A stretch of 64,000 nt of DNA from Epiperipatus broadwayi (Eukaryota > Onychophora > Udeonychophora > Euonychophora > Peripatidae). This document shows, piece by piece, positions 1-10,715 of the stretch. Location: positions 5,471,770 to 5,535,769 of the forward strand of contig JAQFVV010012420.1 of assembly GCA_028023455.1 (NCBI GenBank), in the 5' to 3' direction. The notes beneath the pieces were generated by a model that made no database searches, had not been told where the DNA came from, and worked only from the letters and a program-made list of their open reading frames with translations. The position numbers and the translations under genes were made by a program. Position 1 is the first letter of the stretch. Each line of letters opens with the position of its first letter.

Positions 1-1498
1 CTCGTTGTTATTTAATTTTTTTTTTGATAATTGTTTGATTATAAATTTTTGCAAATGTAGCTTGTTTTAGTGAGGTAATATTAAATACTAAGAAATAGAC
101 TAACCTTGATAAATATTTATAAGTATATTTTCTATTTAAGTTATTTAGTAAACCCCATCAAATATACTTTCCCCCCCTTTTAAATACTTGTCAGTTGATC
201 AATAACAAATTAGATTAATCTGGAACAGCAAAGATTATCTGTAATTATTCCCATCTATAGCATATATTTTATCATGCTACCTAAGAGTTGGCTTCTATTT
301 GATTAAGCTAATAAGCTATTGTTCTTGGCTATAGAATATAAATTTTACAAATGCTTTGCTTGGCGGATGTGATTTATTCACTTTAATATTTTCTCGTTTT
401 GCTGCCATGTATATTTACGTAAATAAGATGGAGCCTCGGTTAAGCCAACACATCTTCTTTTCATAGGGTAGAGCAGTCATGAAGCCTGAGTTTAAGGCCA
501 GGTTAGCACGTAAGTCCCCCGCCTTTCTGAACTATTTGTTTCTTTTCATGCAGCTTAACGATCGGTTTTCAGGGTACCGACGTTGGTCGCAGAAACCCTT
601 GATCTACCAATCCATTCACAGAGCGACTTTATTATTGTATTGCTGGTGCTATAGTGCATTAGTACACCCAGAGCAGCCAACTCTACCTCCCTATTTTAGT
701 TCTTTCAGCAATTGTCAGATATTCTTAAAAGTCCGGTCAATCTAAGTTATTGCAGCCCTATTCAGGTTAAATAAATAAATATAAACAGACAAGAAACGTC
801 TACCATAAGTGTTGACCAAGGTTTAGTTTAATTATTAGTATTCAGCCACACATTAAGAGGAGTCCACATATGTTACATGATAGACATGGCGTAGTGATAA
901 GCTATTTATTGAAATGCCTGCATGCATTTATTATCTGTAAATTCGTAAAATAATTGTATACAGATTGTAAGATGAATAACTGCTGCATTCATCTTATTTA
1001 AAATGTAAATTTATTTATTAATCTTATCAAAGAATCTGTCCAAACTCTTCAGCCATTAAATGCCTGCGTGCATTTTTACATGTGTAAAATTTGTAAGAAA
1101 TGGTTTAGATCAAACTTATTATTGAAGAAATTAAATTTTAGTAAATTAACCTAGTCCACTCTCAGTTTCATTATTCAATCCAATTCTCATTATTATTATG
1201 TTATAGAATATGCATTATTAAAGGTCTCCATTAAGTTAGCTATTTGTTAGATACGATCAATTTGTAATTTAATTATGAGTCCCATTGTTTCTCCCTGACC
1301 TATGTCGGCCACGAATGAAGGAGTATGCTATGTGTAATTTCAAGGGGGTCATTCGTAGGGTCTTGCGTCTAGGAGTACTGGCTTACGAGTTGAAGTGTGG
1401 TTGGACTTGGGATGTCACAGTCCTAGTCTGGTCAGCTTCGGTCTCTTTTGCTTGGATTCTGAATTCTGTTATGTGAATGTACAAACTTGACTGTTACA
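1..1498. other. Unassigned region, possibly LTR-like
   Basis: No protein domain is recognisable. Two patches (about 360-745 and 1285-1480) are clearly richer in G+C than their surroundings, and short open frames occur in them (479-745 and 1285-1476), but neither peptide resembles a known family. The block ends in CTGTTACA at 1491-1498, close to the CTGTCACA end of the 2-kb LTRs at 36430 and 42177. It could be the 3' part of a related long LTR cut by the window edge. This is inference from a short match. Confidence 0.2.
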
Positions 1499-1516
1499 AT
1501 ATATATATATTGTAAC
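1493..1516. repeat. Perfect AT-core palindrome, 24 bp
   Basis: A perfect palindrome GTTACA(AT)nTGTAAC surrounds a short AT microsatellite. The same TTACA...TGTAA arms flank the much longer AT tract at 13086-13193. Confidence 0.75.
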
Positions 1517-1581
1517 CTCTGCTTTCTTCACCTATTTCACTTTATGTACAAATAAATGCCCATGCGCCAATTCTATACAAG

Positions 1582-1647
1582 ATAGAATAAATTTATAACT
1601 GAAATTGCTTTTCAATAGAATAAATTTATAACTGAAATTGCTTTTCT
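1582..1647. repeat. Tandem duplication, 33 bp x 2
   Basis: Two adjacent copies of a 33-bp unit beginning ATAGAATAAATTTATAACTG. It is a simple local duplication with no coding content. Confidence 0.85.
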
Positions 1648-2440
1648 ACTTACTAATAAGATTCTTATGTTGATATTACTTTATGGTTTAGCTCAGTTGG
1701 GGTTATAGGGTATGGTAGTCATATAGGATGCAAATAGGATGATAGAAACATTTATAAATAACAATTCTATAATGTTGATTCAACTATATTATAAACATCT
1801 ATTAAATAATAAGGATTATTGTGAAATTGATAATTATTATACTAAAAAGTATAGACAATGATGAGGATTGGGTACCTTTTTGCCCCACATCACCATCTAT
1901 TCTAAGCAAAGTAAAACATATTTTTGACACTACAATATTAAGATCTGTTAACTCTAGACTGTTTAAATAAATGACCTATACTGGTAAATCTATAAATTCT
2001 ATAATTATATTATGTTAAACATATATGTGTGTGGAAATGGACAATCGAATGCATATAATAAAACAACTCATATGGGATATTATTTCAACAAAACATTTAT
2101 TATAAGAAACTTTATTTTATAACACATCAATGATGATTTTAATATTTCCCTTTTAGTAACACAAATTTGATTAATATTTGTTATATAAATTTAAGTGACA
2201 GTTTTATTTTTTATTTTTTTTTCATTAAATAAAGTAAAATTTTCCTAAGTTAATATTACATTCATACTGGAGGATGAATTGTTAATAATGATAATAAATG
2301 AGATATTGATAATATATGTAATATGATTTAATAATTATTTATAATTAATAATTTTAGTGATGGTCTTCTTTAATATTTCTTTGTTTACCATATTTTTGAG
2401 AGTTTGCACCTTTACAAAATTACAAATACAACACATTTAT
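1648..2440. other. AT-rich sequence without recognised features
   Basis: No open frame, RNA gene or repeat is recognised. The sequence is AT-rich with short homopolymer runs. Confidence 0.5.
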
Positions 2441-4291
2441 AATTACAATAGAATGACAGCCTGTTAAGCTAATTGCGCAGACGCTGTGAGAATGTTATTA
2501 ATAAATGAATACCTTCGAACAACCACATGATATAGTATTTGTATAAGAGTAAAAAGGAATCCTCTTACTCTTACGACTCAAATGTTTATAAATGAGCAAA
2601 TCTGAAGTAGTTGTAACGAAGGCGTGACTACATAATAGTCACTTTAAATTACTATATATAATGTCTGTATGAATGATGCCAATGAAATTTTCTAGAATTT
2701 ACTAAATGCCACTCTAAATGAAACTAAATCATATACATGAATAAACATTTATTTTATAACGTCTTGCATGCAATTATAATTACAATAGAATGACAGCCTG
2801 TTAAGCTAATTGCGCAGACGCTGTGAGAATGTTATTAATAAATGAATACCTTCGAACAACCACATGATATAGTATTTGTATAAGAGTAAAAAGGAATCCT
2901 CTTACTCTTACGACTCAAATGTTTATAAATGAGCAAATCTGAAGTAGTTGTAACGAAGGCGTGACTACATAATAGTCACTTTAAATTACTATATATAATG
3001 TCTGTATGAATGACGCCAATGAAATTTTCTAGAATTTACTAAACGCCACTCTAAACGAAACTAAATCATATACATGAATAAACATTTATTTTATAACGTC
3101 TTGCGTGCGATTATAATTACAATAGAATGACAGCCTGTTAAGCTAATTGCGCAGACGCTGTGAGAATGTTATTAATAAATGAATACCTTCGAACAACCAC
3201 ATGATATAGTATTTGTATAAGAGTAAAAAGGAATCCTCTTACTCTTACGACTCAAATGTTTATAAATGAGCAAATCTGAAGTAGTTGTAACAAAGGCGTG
3301 ACTACATAATAGTCACTTTAAATTACTATATATAATTTCATTGGTGTCATTCATACAGACATTATATATAGTAATTTAAAGTGACTATTATGTAGTCACG
3401 CCTTCGTTACAACTACTTCAGATTTGCTCATTTATAAACATTTGAGTCGTAAGAGTAAGAGGATTCCTTTTTACTCTTATACAAATACTATATCATGTGG
3501 TTGTTCGAAGGTATTCATTTATTAATAACATTCTCACAGCGTCTGCGCAATTAGCTTAACAGGCTGTCATTCTATTGTAATTATAATCGCACGCAAGACG
3601 TTATAAAATAAATGTTTATTCATGTATATGATTTAGTTTCGTTTAGAATGGCGTTTAGTAAATTCTAGAAAATTTCATTGGCGTCATTCATACAGACATT
3701 ATATATAGTAATTTAAAGTGACTATTATGTAGTCACGCCTTCATTACAACTACTTCAGATTTGCTCATTTATAAACATTTGAGTTGTAAGAGTAAGAGGA
3801 TTCCTTTTTACTCTTATACAAATACTATATCATGTGGTTGTTCGAAGGTATTCATTTATTAATAACATTCTCACAGCGTCTGCGCAATTAGCTTAACAGG
3901 CTGTCATTCTATTGTAATTATAATCGCACACAAGATGTTATAAAATAAATGTTTATTCATGTATATGATTTAGTTTCATTTAGAGTGACATTTAGTAAAT
4001 TCTAGAAAATTTCATTGGCGTCATTCATACAGACATTATATATAGTAATTTAAAGTGACTATTATGTAGTCACGCCTTCGTTACAACTACTTCAGATTTG
4101 CTCATTTATAAACATTTGAGTCGTAAGAGTAAGAGGATTCCTTTTTACTCTTATACAAATACTATATCATGTGGTTGTTCGAAGGTATTCATTTATTAAT
4201 AACATTCTCACAGCGTCTGCGCAATTAGCTTAACAGGCTGTCATTCTATTGTAATTATAATCGCATGCAAGACGATATAAAATAAATGTTT
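2441..4291. repeat. 337-bp tandem repeat in mirrored (inverted) arrangement
   Basis: Units begin at AATTACAATAGAATGACAGC. Direct copies start at 2441, 2778 and 3115, exactly 337 bp apart; the third stops after 222 bp at 3336. From 3337 the same unit runs in reverse, with unit ends at 3582, 3919 and 4256, again 337 bp apart, plus a partial copy to about 4291. Bases 2441-3336 therefore pair with 3361-4256 as an 896-bp inverted repeat around a 24-bp loop. Each unit contains smaller inverted motifs, such as AAGAGTAA...TTACTCTT and GTGACTA...TAGTCAC. Copies differ mainly at CpG/TpG/CpA sites. It codes for nothing recognisable. It may be a satellite fragment, the tandem-repeat core of a DNA transposon, or the product of a foldback rearrangement. 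Confidence 0.95.
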
Positions 4292-6656
4292 AATACATTT
4301 ATAAATTATAATTTCTACTAGTTTATTTATGGAACGGATGGTGCAATAAGTTAATCATTAAATTAACGATCTTATTTAAAACATATTATAAAAATCTATA
4401 TAACCTTTATCTGATATAACCAGTATATATTGTTTGATGATAACTACACCCAAATGAAGAAAGAGAGGGGAATAATAATAAATAAACATTTGCATATATG
4501 TACGGGAGGGTTAATCAAAATCTCCAAATTCAAACTTGACTCATTAATATAATATCTATTAACTTTTAAGGCACAAAGGTTACGGAACATAGCCGACCTA
4601 TCATTAATAAATGGGACATTTTCCACTTCATGTAAAAGGAAAAGAAAATACAACTTTCTCAACATATGCTTTCAAATAAGTAAGTACACTAACCACCCAC
4701 GATTTAATAAGCAAATAATCAGGAGAGTATAATTCAATCCACATAATAAAATCATCCCTCGATCACTTCTATATCCAAATGCACTCAACATATTTCCTAT
4801 TTAACAAATCTATAAACAGACAAACTTTTAATTCTCTATTTTATTTTAACAAATGGCACCAAACCAACCTGAAATAAAAATAAAATACAACTTTGGAAAA
4901 ATAATTTACAACAGTGCACACACACCCAAAGATACGATTATATTTAATATGATTTCTAAATCATATAAGACAATAAACTGTCATATTACAATAATAATAA
5001 GTTACACCAAGTATAACAAAAAAAATTATCTATCTATTACAAGCAGTAAGAAGAAATACCTATCAACATTTAATCATTAAATGTTGAGGTTTTTTTTAGA
5101 CTTGAAAGTTTGAATGAAAGTATACACAATGATTCCAACAATAACAATGAATTATAACATTAAAAAAAAATACAAACGTTGCTCCTACTGACTGAAATAT
5201 AATTTGACAAGAGCTGCAATAGTTTCCAATATTTTAGAATCTCCTAATAAACATTATAAACAACATTGGTATGCAGTGGAATTATTTTATTAATCACAAG
5301 AAACAAAATCTCCGACTCGGTAAAATAATCCTAGTAAAAGTTTATGACTTTATTCCTTTAGTTTTTAGTACTTAATATAATTTTCATTAACCATTATCAA
5401 TGATTTATCCATGCATGTATACATTGTTATAATCAATTACTAAATATTGTTAAGTTATGCATTTAATTACTCATTTTTTTATATGTGCGAATAGTAAAGT
5501 TCTTTGGTATATGTAACTATCCTCCAGATAAAAGAGTTAAAGTAGATAAATTCTTTCATTTTAATTTTATTTTGCATCGTATAAATAGAAATTTTTTTAA
5601 CTGAGAGCACATAAAGCCTTCTACTACAGCGTTTAATACAATTTTTTTAGTTATCTTCATTTTTAATAATTTTTATAATTCTGATATCATTTATTCATGG
5701 TAAATACATTAAAATAAACCATAATTAATAATCTTATATAATATCCATGCATTTTTGAATACAGTAAACTTAGACCATCAGTTGATAAAAGCTAGTGCTG
5801 GGTTCCTTAAGAATTTAGCCTTTCATTTATAGTCTTTCCTTGAGTAGTATGATATAATTATCCATAGGAATAGTAGCGAATCTTCACAATGTTTATTTCA
5901 CTTATCTTACCATTTTTTTTTAGAGAGTTATTTTATTTTTCCATAACCATTTTTTTACACCTTCCTTCTTGGAATCTCTTGTCAAGGCTCTCTCTCATGC
6001 TCTCTTTTTTATTATAATCAACTTGGCAATATGCCAGAATCTTCTTGCTTATAAATGTTAATAATAGAGTGAAAGGAAAAAAATATTAAATATTAACTTA
6101 CAAATGCTACCTAATAATAAACAGATAACCTTTACAATTTTAAATGTAATATTTTAATAATACATAATTAGTAAATAATAAAAAAATTAAAAAAATCATT
6201 CTAATTAATGATATATGTGTGTAACTGTTTTCTATGGCATGTAAATTCTACTACTACAATTTGGACATTATAAGTAATAGCATAAAATATGAATAAAGTG
6301 TGAGATGATGTAAAATGAACATACACCCATATATACAAGTTAAATCTTGGATGTGAGTAGACAATAAGTTAGAAAACCAATGAATAAACACCTGCTATGG
6401 CTCTCCTATTAATTTAGCTCTCATACTAACAATCCCTGTCCATCACCCTCTTTTACTACCAGACACATATAACCTAAAATTTTAATAACTGGTACACCCA
6501 ACTAAAGTTTTAATTTTTTTAAAACCAAATTTTAAATACTAAATTATATCACAATTCATTTTTTTAAAATAGTTAGCTGCAGCCATTATTAGCATGAATG
6601 TGAACTTCCCATATTTCTTCCTGGTGCCAACCTGGAAGGTCACATTATAACAGAAC
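4292..6656. other. AT-rich sequence without recognised features
   Basis: Short open frames at 4444-4665 (minus) and 4853-5080 (plus) have low-complexity composition typical of chance frames in AT-rich DNA. I see no protein motif, RNA gene or ordered repeat here. Confidence 0.5.
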
Positions 6657-6846
6657 TGCAGGAAATTCCATATGGGTGATGTAAATATGACTCAATAGTT
6701 AGATGATTTGAACACAATGTGTCAGACAACCTACAACAAGTCATATCCTAAATCCATGATTCGACATCCTATTTAAGTGCACCAGATACTATTGAATCAG
6801 AAATGGCATATAAGAAAAGGAATGCATCTCTCTACTGTCAGACATA
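6657..6846 (+). repeat. Candidate 5' LTR, short
   Basis: Similar along its length to 10529-10715 in the same orientation. It starts TGCAGGAAAT; similarity fades just after CTGTCAGA near 6846. The 3' boundary is not fixed: CTGTCA at 6840 would give a canonical CA end. Confidence 0.65.
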
Positions 6847-7082
6847 TTTACATCATCAATATGGCATTTCCCATGGTTCTGTTATATCTAGTGCCCAGTG
6901 TTTTGGCCATGAACATAGTTTAGATGCAAGGGAGTTCCAGTTATTGGACTAGAATTTTAAAATTATATATATATATATTTACACCCTTAAGCTTTAAATC
7001 TCAAATCCATATTGGACATACTCTCTTATGTAAGATCAAAATATATTTGATAGGAATGATAGTGAATATATATATATAAATT

Positions 7083-7090
7083 CAATAATT

Positions 7091-7132
<42 letters not shown>

Positions 7133-7140
7133 AATTATTG
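7083..7140. repeat. Perfect palindrome with AT microsatellite core, 58 bp
   Basis: CAATAATTGACAT arms flank an alternating AT tract and are exact reverse complements (ATGTCAATTATTG). It lies in the leader of the gypsy element. Such tracts can extrude cruciforms and are prone to length change. Confidence 0.85.
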
Positions 7141-7449
7141 TTTTTTGAGGAATTTAAGATTCACATTAAAAGTAAATAACATTAAAAGTGGTAAATACAA
7201 CATGTGGTGAAGAAAACAAATAGAGTTCAACTTTTAAGTAAATAATCAATAAATGAAATAAAACATAGAGGAATTAGGCAAGCTAAAACACCAGCTTAAG
7301 AAAATAGACAATAAAATGCACATAAGTGTGTCCATAAAACAAATAGACAATAAATGAATAAATAATGGCATGAAGTGGCTAGGAGCCCTATGGTATAATA
7401 TTTTGACATTTATAAGTACAAAGTTTTTCTTCAATATTTACTTAAATAG

Positions 7450-8136
7450 ATGTTACTCAGAAGTGGAGTAATATTTGGAAACAAAATTATGGAGACTATG
7501 GAAGAGACATTAGATACTATTGTTGTTGAAGGGGAAGATGATACTAATAGTAGTAATGGCGAGGGATCCCTATCAGTCCACACTTCTGGGGGGTCTATGA
7601 TGGAGGAGAATCAATCTTCACAAAGACAAGGAGAAAGCCAAATAGCTTTCAAGATGCAAGAAGCCCCCACTGACAAGATTACTCAAGCACCTGGAATCAA
7701 AGTAGTGCAGGCTACTGAAAATATGATAATCATGTGACAAATGTTTCAAGAAATGATCACGATAAATCAAAACATGATGATCAATATGGACAAGATTAAT
7801 CGGAACATGATGGCAAGTATGAGCAACTTGCAGGCAAAAATGGCAACCAAAACTGATATCAGTAGCATAAGCAATGATCTGAACAGTAAGATGGATAGTA
7901 TGAAAACCGAAATGAGAACTGAAATAGGTAGTTTAGAATCAAACATGAGTAGCATGGAGGCAATGATAAATGCTAATATGTGTAATAAAATGGATGCCTT
8001 GAGGGAAGATATGAATGTTAAGTTAGAGAGTATGGCAACCAGAGATGATGTTAGCAAGATAGAAACAGAACTGAAAGAAAAGATATGTCTCTTGAGAGAA
8101 GAATTGAAAGGAAATGTAAATAGAATAGAAATATGA
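7450..8136 (+). pseudogene. gag: gag-like frame with coiled coil, one internal stop
   Basis: One reading frame runs from an ATG at 7450 to 8136, broken only by TGA at 7735-7737, about 229 codons in all. It begins MLLRSG, an opening of the kind seen in gypsy Gag proteins. The first 95 residues are acidic and Ser/Thr-rich. The rest is a long heptad-like coiled coil in which short Met/Lys/Glu/Ser-rich phrases recur (for example KMDSMKTEMRTEIGSLE). No CCHC knuckle is visible. A further short frame at 8216-8527 may continue the protein after a frameshift. Position after the 5' repeat and before integrase remnants supports Gag. The internal TGA and frameshift suggest it is dead, although readthrough cannot be excluded from sequence alone. 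Confidence 0.6.
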
Positions 8137-8536
8137 ATGAAGGCAGAAATGGAGAGATGAGGCATTACCAACCTCACAAATAAACTAAATTCAGCTAAAC
8201 CTAAGTAATGATATAATGCAAATTAGTGCTACAACAAGGACAAGAACCCAAAACATACCTGAGCACAAGGTCTATGAATGTAATGATGACATCCAGAACA
8301 AATCATCAGTAGTCCAGAAAATTATCACACAAGAAAGCTGCCACATCTACCATGTTATTACACAGCAGAGTGATGACATAGAGAATCATCATAACACTGT
8401 TGAAATGATGGAACTTGATCTGCAAAACTTAGAAAGAAGGATTGATAAAAGTAAAGCAGAGATTCTTCGTAAACACAAAAGCATTGGCAATATCCACAAT
8501 TCCTGTGCAATCTACAAGGTCAGGTAGAGAACTCAT

Positions 8537-9210
8537 ACCAATTGATAACTCCACATATGAGTAACATGGAATTTAAGTTAGATTGTGAGCTTCAGGAGTC
8601 TAGAAAAAGATATTCTGATGATATTTATGAATATCAAAGGAAATTGAAAACCCTATGATCTTCTGATGGACCACAAGGCAAACAACATACCTGTGACAGA
8701 AAAACATTTCATAACTGCTAAGTTGGGAAGAAATAACCCAAAATAATTCACAAGCCAATTCTGAAAAACATATACTGTACCCACACATAAACATGCCATG
8801 TGTTGGAAGCATTATGAATGGATACATGGAAGAAGGTACAGAGGCAGATGGATTGGATATATACTTGGAATCATTGCACCACATTCCTAGGCACTATCAA
8901 AGCCACAAATATGTAACTGGAGAACTAAGTGACAATCATCGAAATGAGGCTTTACAAATTGTAATGGCTGTCACAAGAGATTGTTCTCATAGAAGATTAT
9001 GTATGAAGACAAAACTGCAATTAATATATTTGATCATCATAAATGTGTATTGTGGCACATTAATTCTTCATCTGATGAAGCTGATGACCAAAATATGAAA
9101 AATTATTGGGTAATGATGAAAAATACCACACAGTCAGTTAAACAAAAAGGTTCCAAGTACCACAAGTTATGCAATACATATGAAAGGCCCATTCACATTC
9201 ATTAAGCATG
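8537..9210 (+). pseudogene. Degraded retroelement coding region
   Basis: Overlapping short frames (8793-9098 and 8999-9205) with no intact domain. The end contains KYHKLCNTYERP, almost the same as KYHKFSNTYERP in the integrase tail at 9810-9850, so a piece of integrase C-terminus appears twice within this element. The first copy is followed by stops. The preceding 100 or so residues are not recognised. Confidence 0.4.
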
Positions 9211-9599
9211 TGAATGACAGTGCTTAAAAGGAAAAGCACATGTTAGTGAAAGACCTTCAAAGATTGCAGATCATTGGAACACATAAAAGGACTGTTATAA
9301 GAAGAAATTGAGTTTATATGTACATAGAAAAATTTGGACAATGATACAGATACTGACAAAGGAAAATACCTGCCCAAAGATATTGTGTTATAATTGATGA
9401 CACCTATATTATGTCATAAATGAAGACACCTATTTGTTATATTAAACCTTAGTTTTTTTATTATTATTATCCTCCTAAATATAGAGTGTTAACCTACTAA
9501 GCCACTCAACTGAAAATAAGTTGTAAGCTAGCAGAAGATAAGTCTGAGGCTGATTTATAAATTTCTTTTGTATTCTCATATGGAATGCATCAAATAGTC

Positions 9600-9961
9600 T
9601 TGTTTTCTCATAGGGAATGCATCAAATAGTCAGATATTACAAAGACAATTTCAGAGCTACTAAATCTGAGATAAAGAAAAGGATATATTGTGAGCTCAAG
9701 AGCAACTTACTATGAAGGAAAATTATAGCAATTGGAATTTAAGAAGGTCTAAACATGAATTCAAAATTGGAGACAGTGTTAATAAAATTTCCATATCCCA
9801 GTGAACTGTAGGAAGGTAAGTATCATAAGTTTAGTAATACATATGAGAGACCATATACCATCGTTAAGCAAACAGGTGCCAATGCATTTTGGGTCAACCA
9901 AGGAAAAGAGATCCGAGGCACATATAATTCCTGTATCTTAAAGCCTTATTTTGGATGTTAA
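9600..9961 (+). pseudogene. pol: Ty3/gypsy integrase C-terminal remnant
   Basis: Translations in two frames give the usual end of a gypsy integrase: a basic stretch, then FKIGDSV, a frameshift, then KYHKFSNTYERPYTIVKQ, NAFWVNQGKEIRGTYN and a final LKPYFGC before TAA at 9959-9961. This matches the family pattern FKVGD.V...K......YEGPY.I......Y.......HI..LKPY. At least one frameshift (near 9780-9790) and stops break the frame. The catalytic DDE core upstream was not found. Confidence 0.65.
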
Positions 9962-10057
9962 TAACAATTCAGGATAATATCTGGAAAATGTTAACATAGC
10001 TAAGATATATATATAAAAGGGTAACCTTTGTAACAGTAACAGGTGCAATGTATGGAA

Positions 10058-10058
<1 letters not shown>

Positions 10059-10099
<41 letters not shown>
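10059..10099. repeat. (CA)n(TA)n microsatellite
   Basis: A run of CA dinucleotides passes directly into a TA run, between the integrase remnant and the polypurine tract of the gypsy element. Confidence 0.9.
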
Positions 10100-10510
10100 T
10101 ACAGGGTTAGGGATATTAAGTTTGATGAAGGTATTTCCCAAGTAATGCTTAGATGCAATCATGGAAATACCTAGAGGCTTACTAAATCAGACATGATTTA
10201 ATATTTGGCTAGATCTTCATTGAATCCAATAAGCCTCAAAGGAGCATGGAGAAGGTTAGAAAATAATTTCATGTGCCTTCTATAACAGAGAGACACATTT
10301 TTGGTTGTGCCTCCATTATAAAACCATCAAAGCTCTAAATCCAGCACACTATTTGAACTTCCCAAAACCAGCTGTTAAATAATAGGAAAAAAAATTAGAC
10401 AGTTAGGAAATTGATGTAGCAACCCTTCACCAAGCCCAAAATAATCATAAAATTCTTAATATACTTGTGAGTGTTAAAATTTTAAATCCAGATTGAAATT
10501 TTAACTTTGT

Positions 10511-10528
10511 TAAGGAGAAGGGTGGAAT
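10511..10528 (+). promoter_or_regulatory. Candidate polypurine tract
   Basis: The purine-rich stretch TAAGGAGAAGGGTGGAAT lies immediately before the TGCAGG start of the downstream terminal repeat. This is where the plus-strand primer of an LTR retrotransposon sits. It helps set both the orientation and the LTR start. Confidence 0.6.
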
Positions 10529-10715
10529 TGCAGGGAATGCCATACAGATGATGTAAATATGACTCAATAGTTAGATGATTTGAACACAATGTGTCAGACA
10601 ACCTACAATAAGTCATATCATAAATCCATGATTCGATGTCCCATTTAGATGTGCCAGATATTATTGAATCAGAAATGGCATATAAGAAATAAATGCATCT
10701 CATTACTGTCAGATA
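10529..10715 (+). repeat. Candidate 3' LTR, short
   Basis: Second copy of the 6657-6846 repeat in the same orientation; it begins TGCAGGGAATGCC right after the polypurine tract. Differences from the first copy are scattered, with several C/T and G/A changes. Confidence 0.65.

Larger units (their letters stand above)
6657..10715 (+). mobile_element. Internally deleted Ty3/gypsy LTR retrotransposon
   Basis: Two direct copies of a repeat of about 190 bp (6657-6846 and 10529-10715) bracket gag-like and integrase-like coding remnants in the plus orientation. Both copies begin TGCAGG and share, for example, GACTCAATAGTTAGATGATT. The downstream copy is immediately preceded by a purine-rich tract, as expected of a polypurine tract beside a 3' LTR. 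Between them lie a gag-like frame (7450-8136), degraded coding sequence (8216-9205) and an integrase C-terminal region (about 9600-9961). No protease or reverse transcriptase was recognised, so the middle of pol is missing. I found no clear target-site duplication or primer-binding site. Confidence 0.7.

Noticed and set aside
2441-4291. CRISPR-like array
   Set aside because: Repeats are 337 bp, directly adjacent without spacers and partly inverted; the sequence is eukaryotic.
4853-5080. 75-codon plus-strand frame starting MAPNQPEIKIKYNFGK
   Set aside because: Low-complexity Lys/Asn/Ile/Ser composition expected from AT-rich DNA; no motif, no promoter or partner features.
7767-8177. 136-codon minus-strand frame opposite the gypsy gag
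   Set aside because: Pure shadow of the repetitive coiled-coil gag frame on the plus strand; its hydrophobic Leu/Ile/Ser repeats are the complement of that coding sequence.
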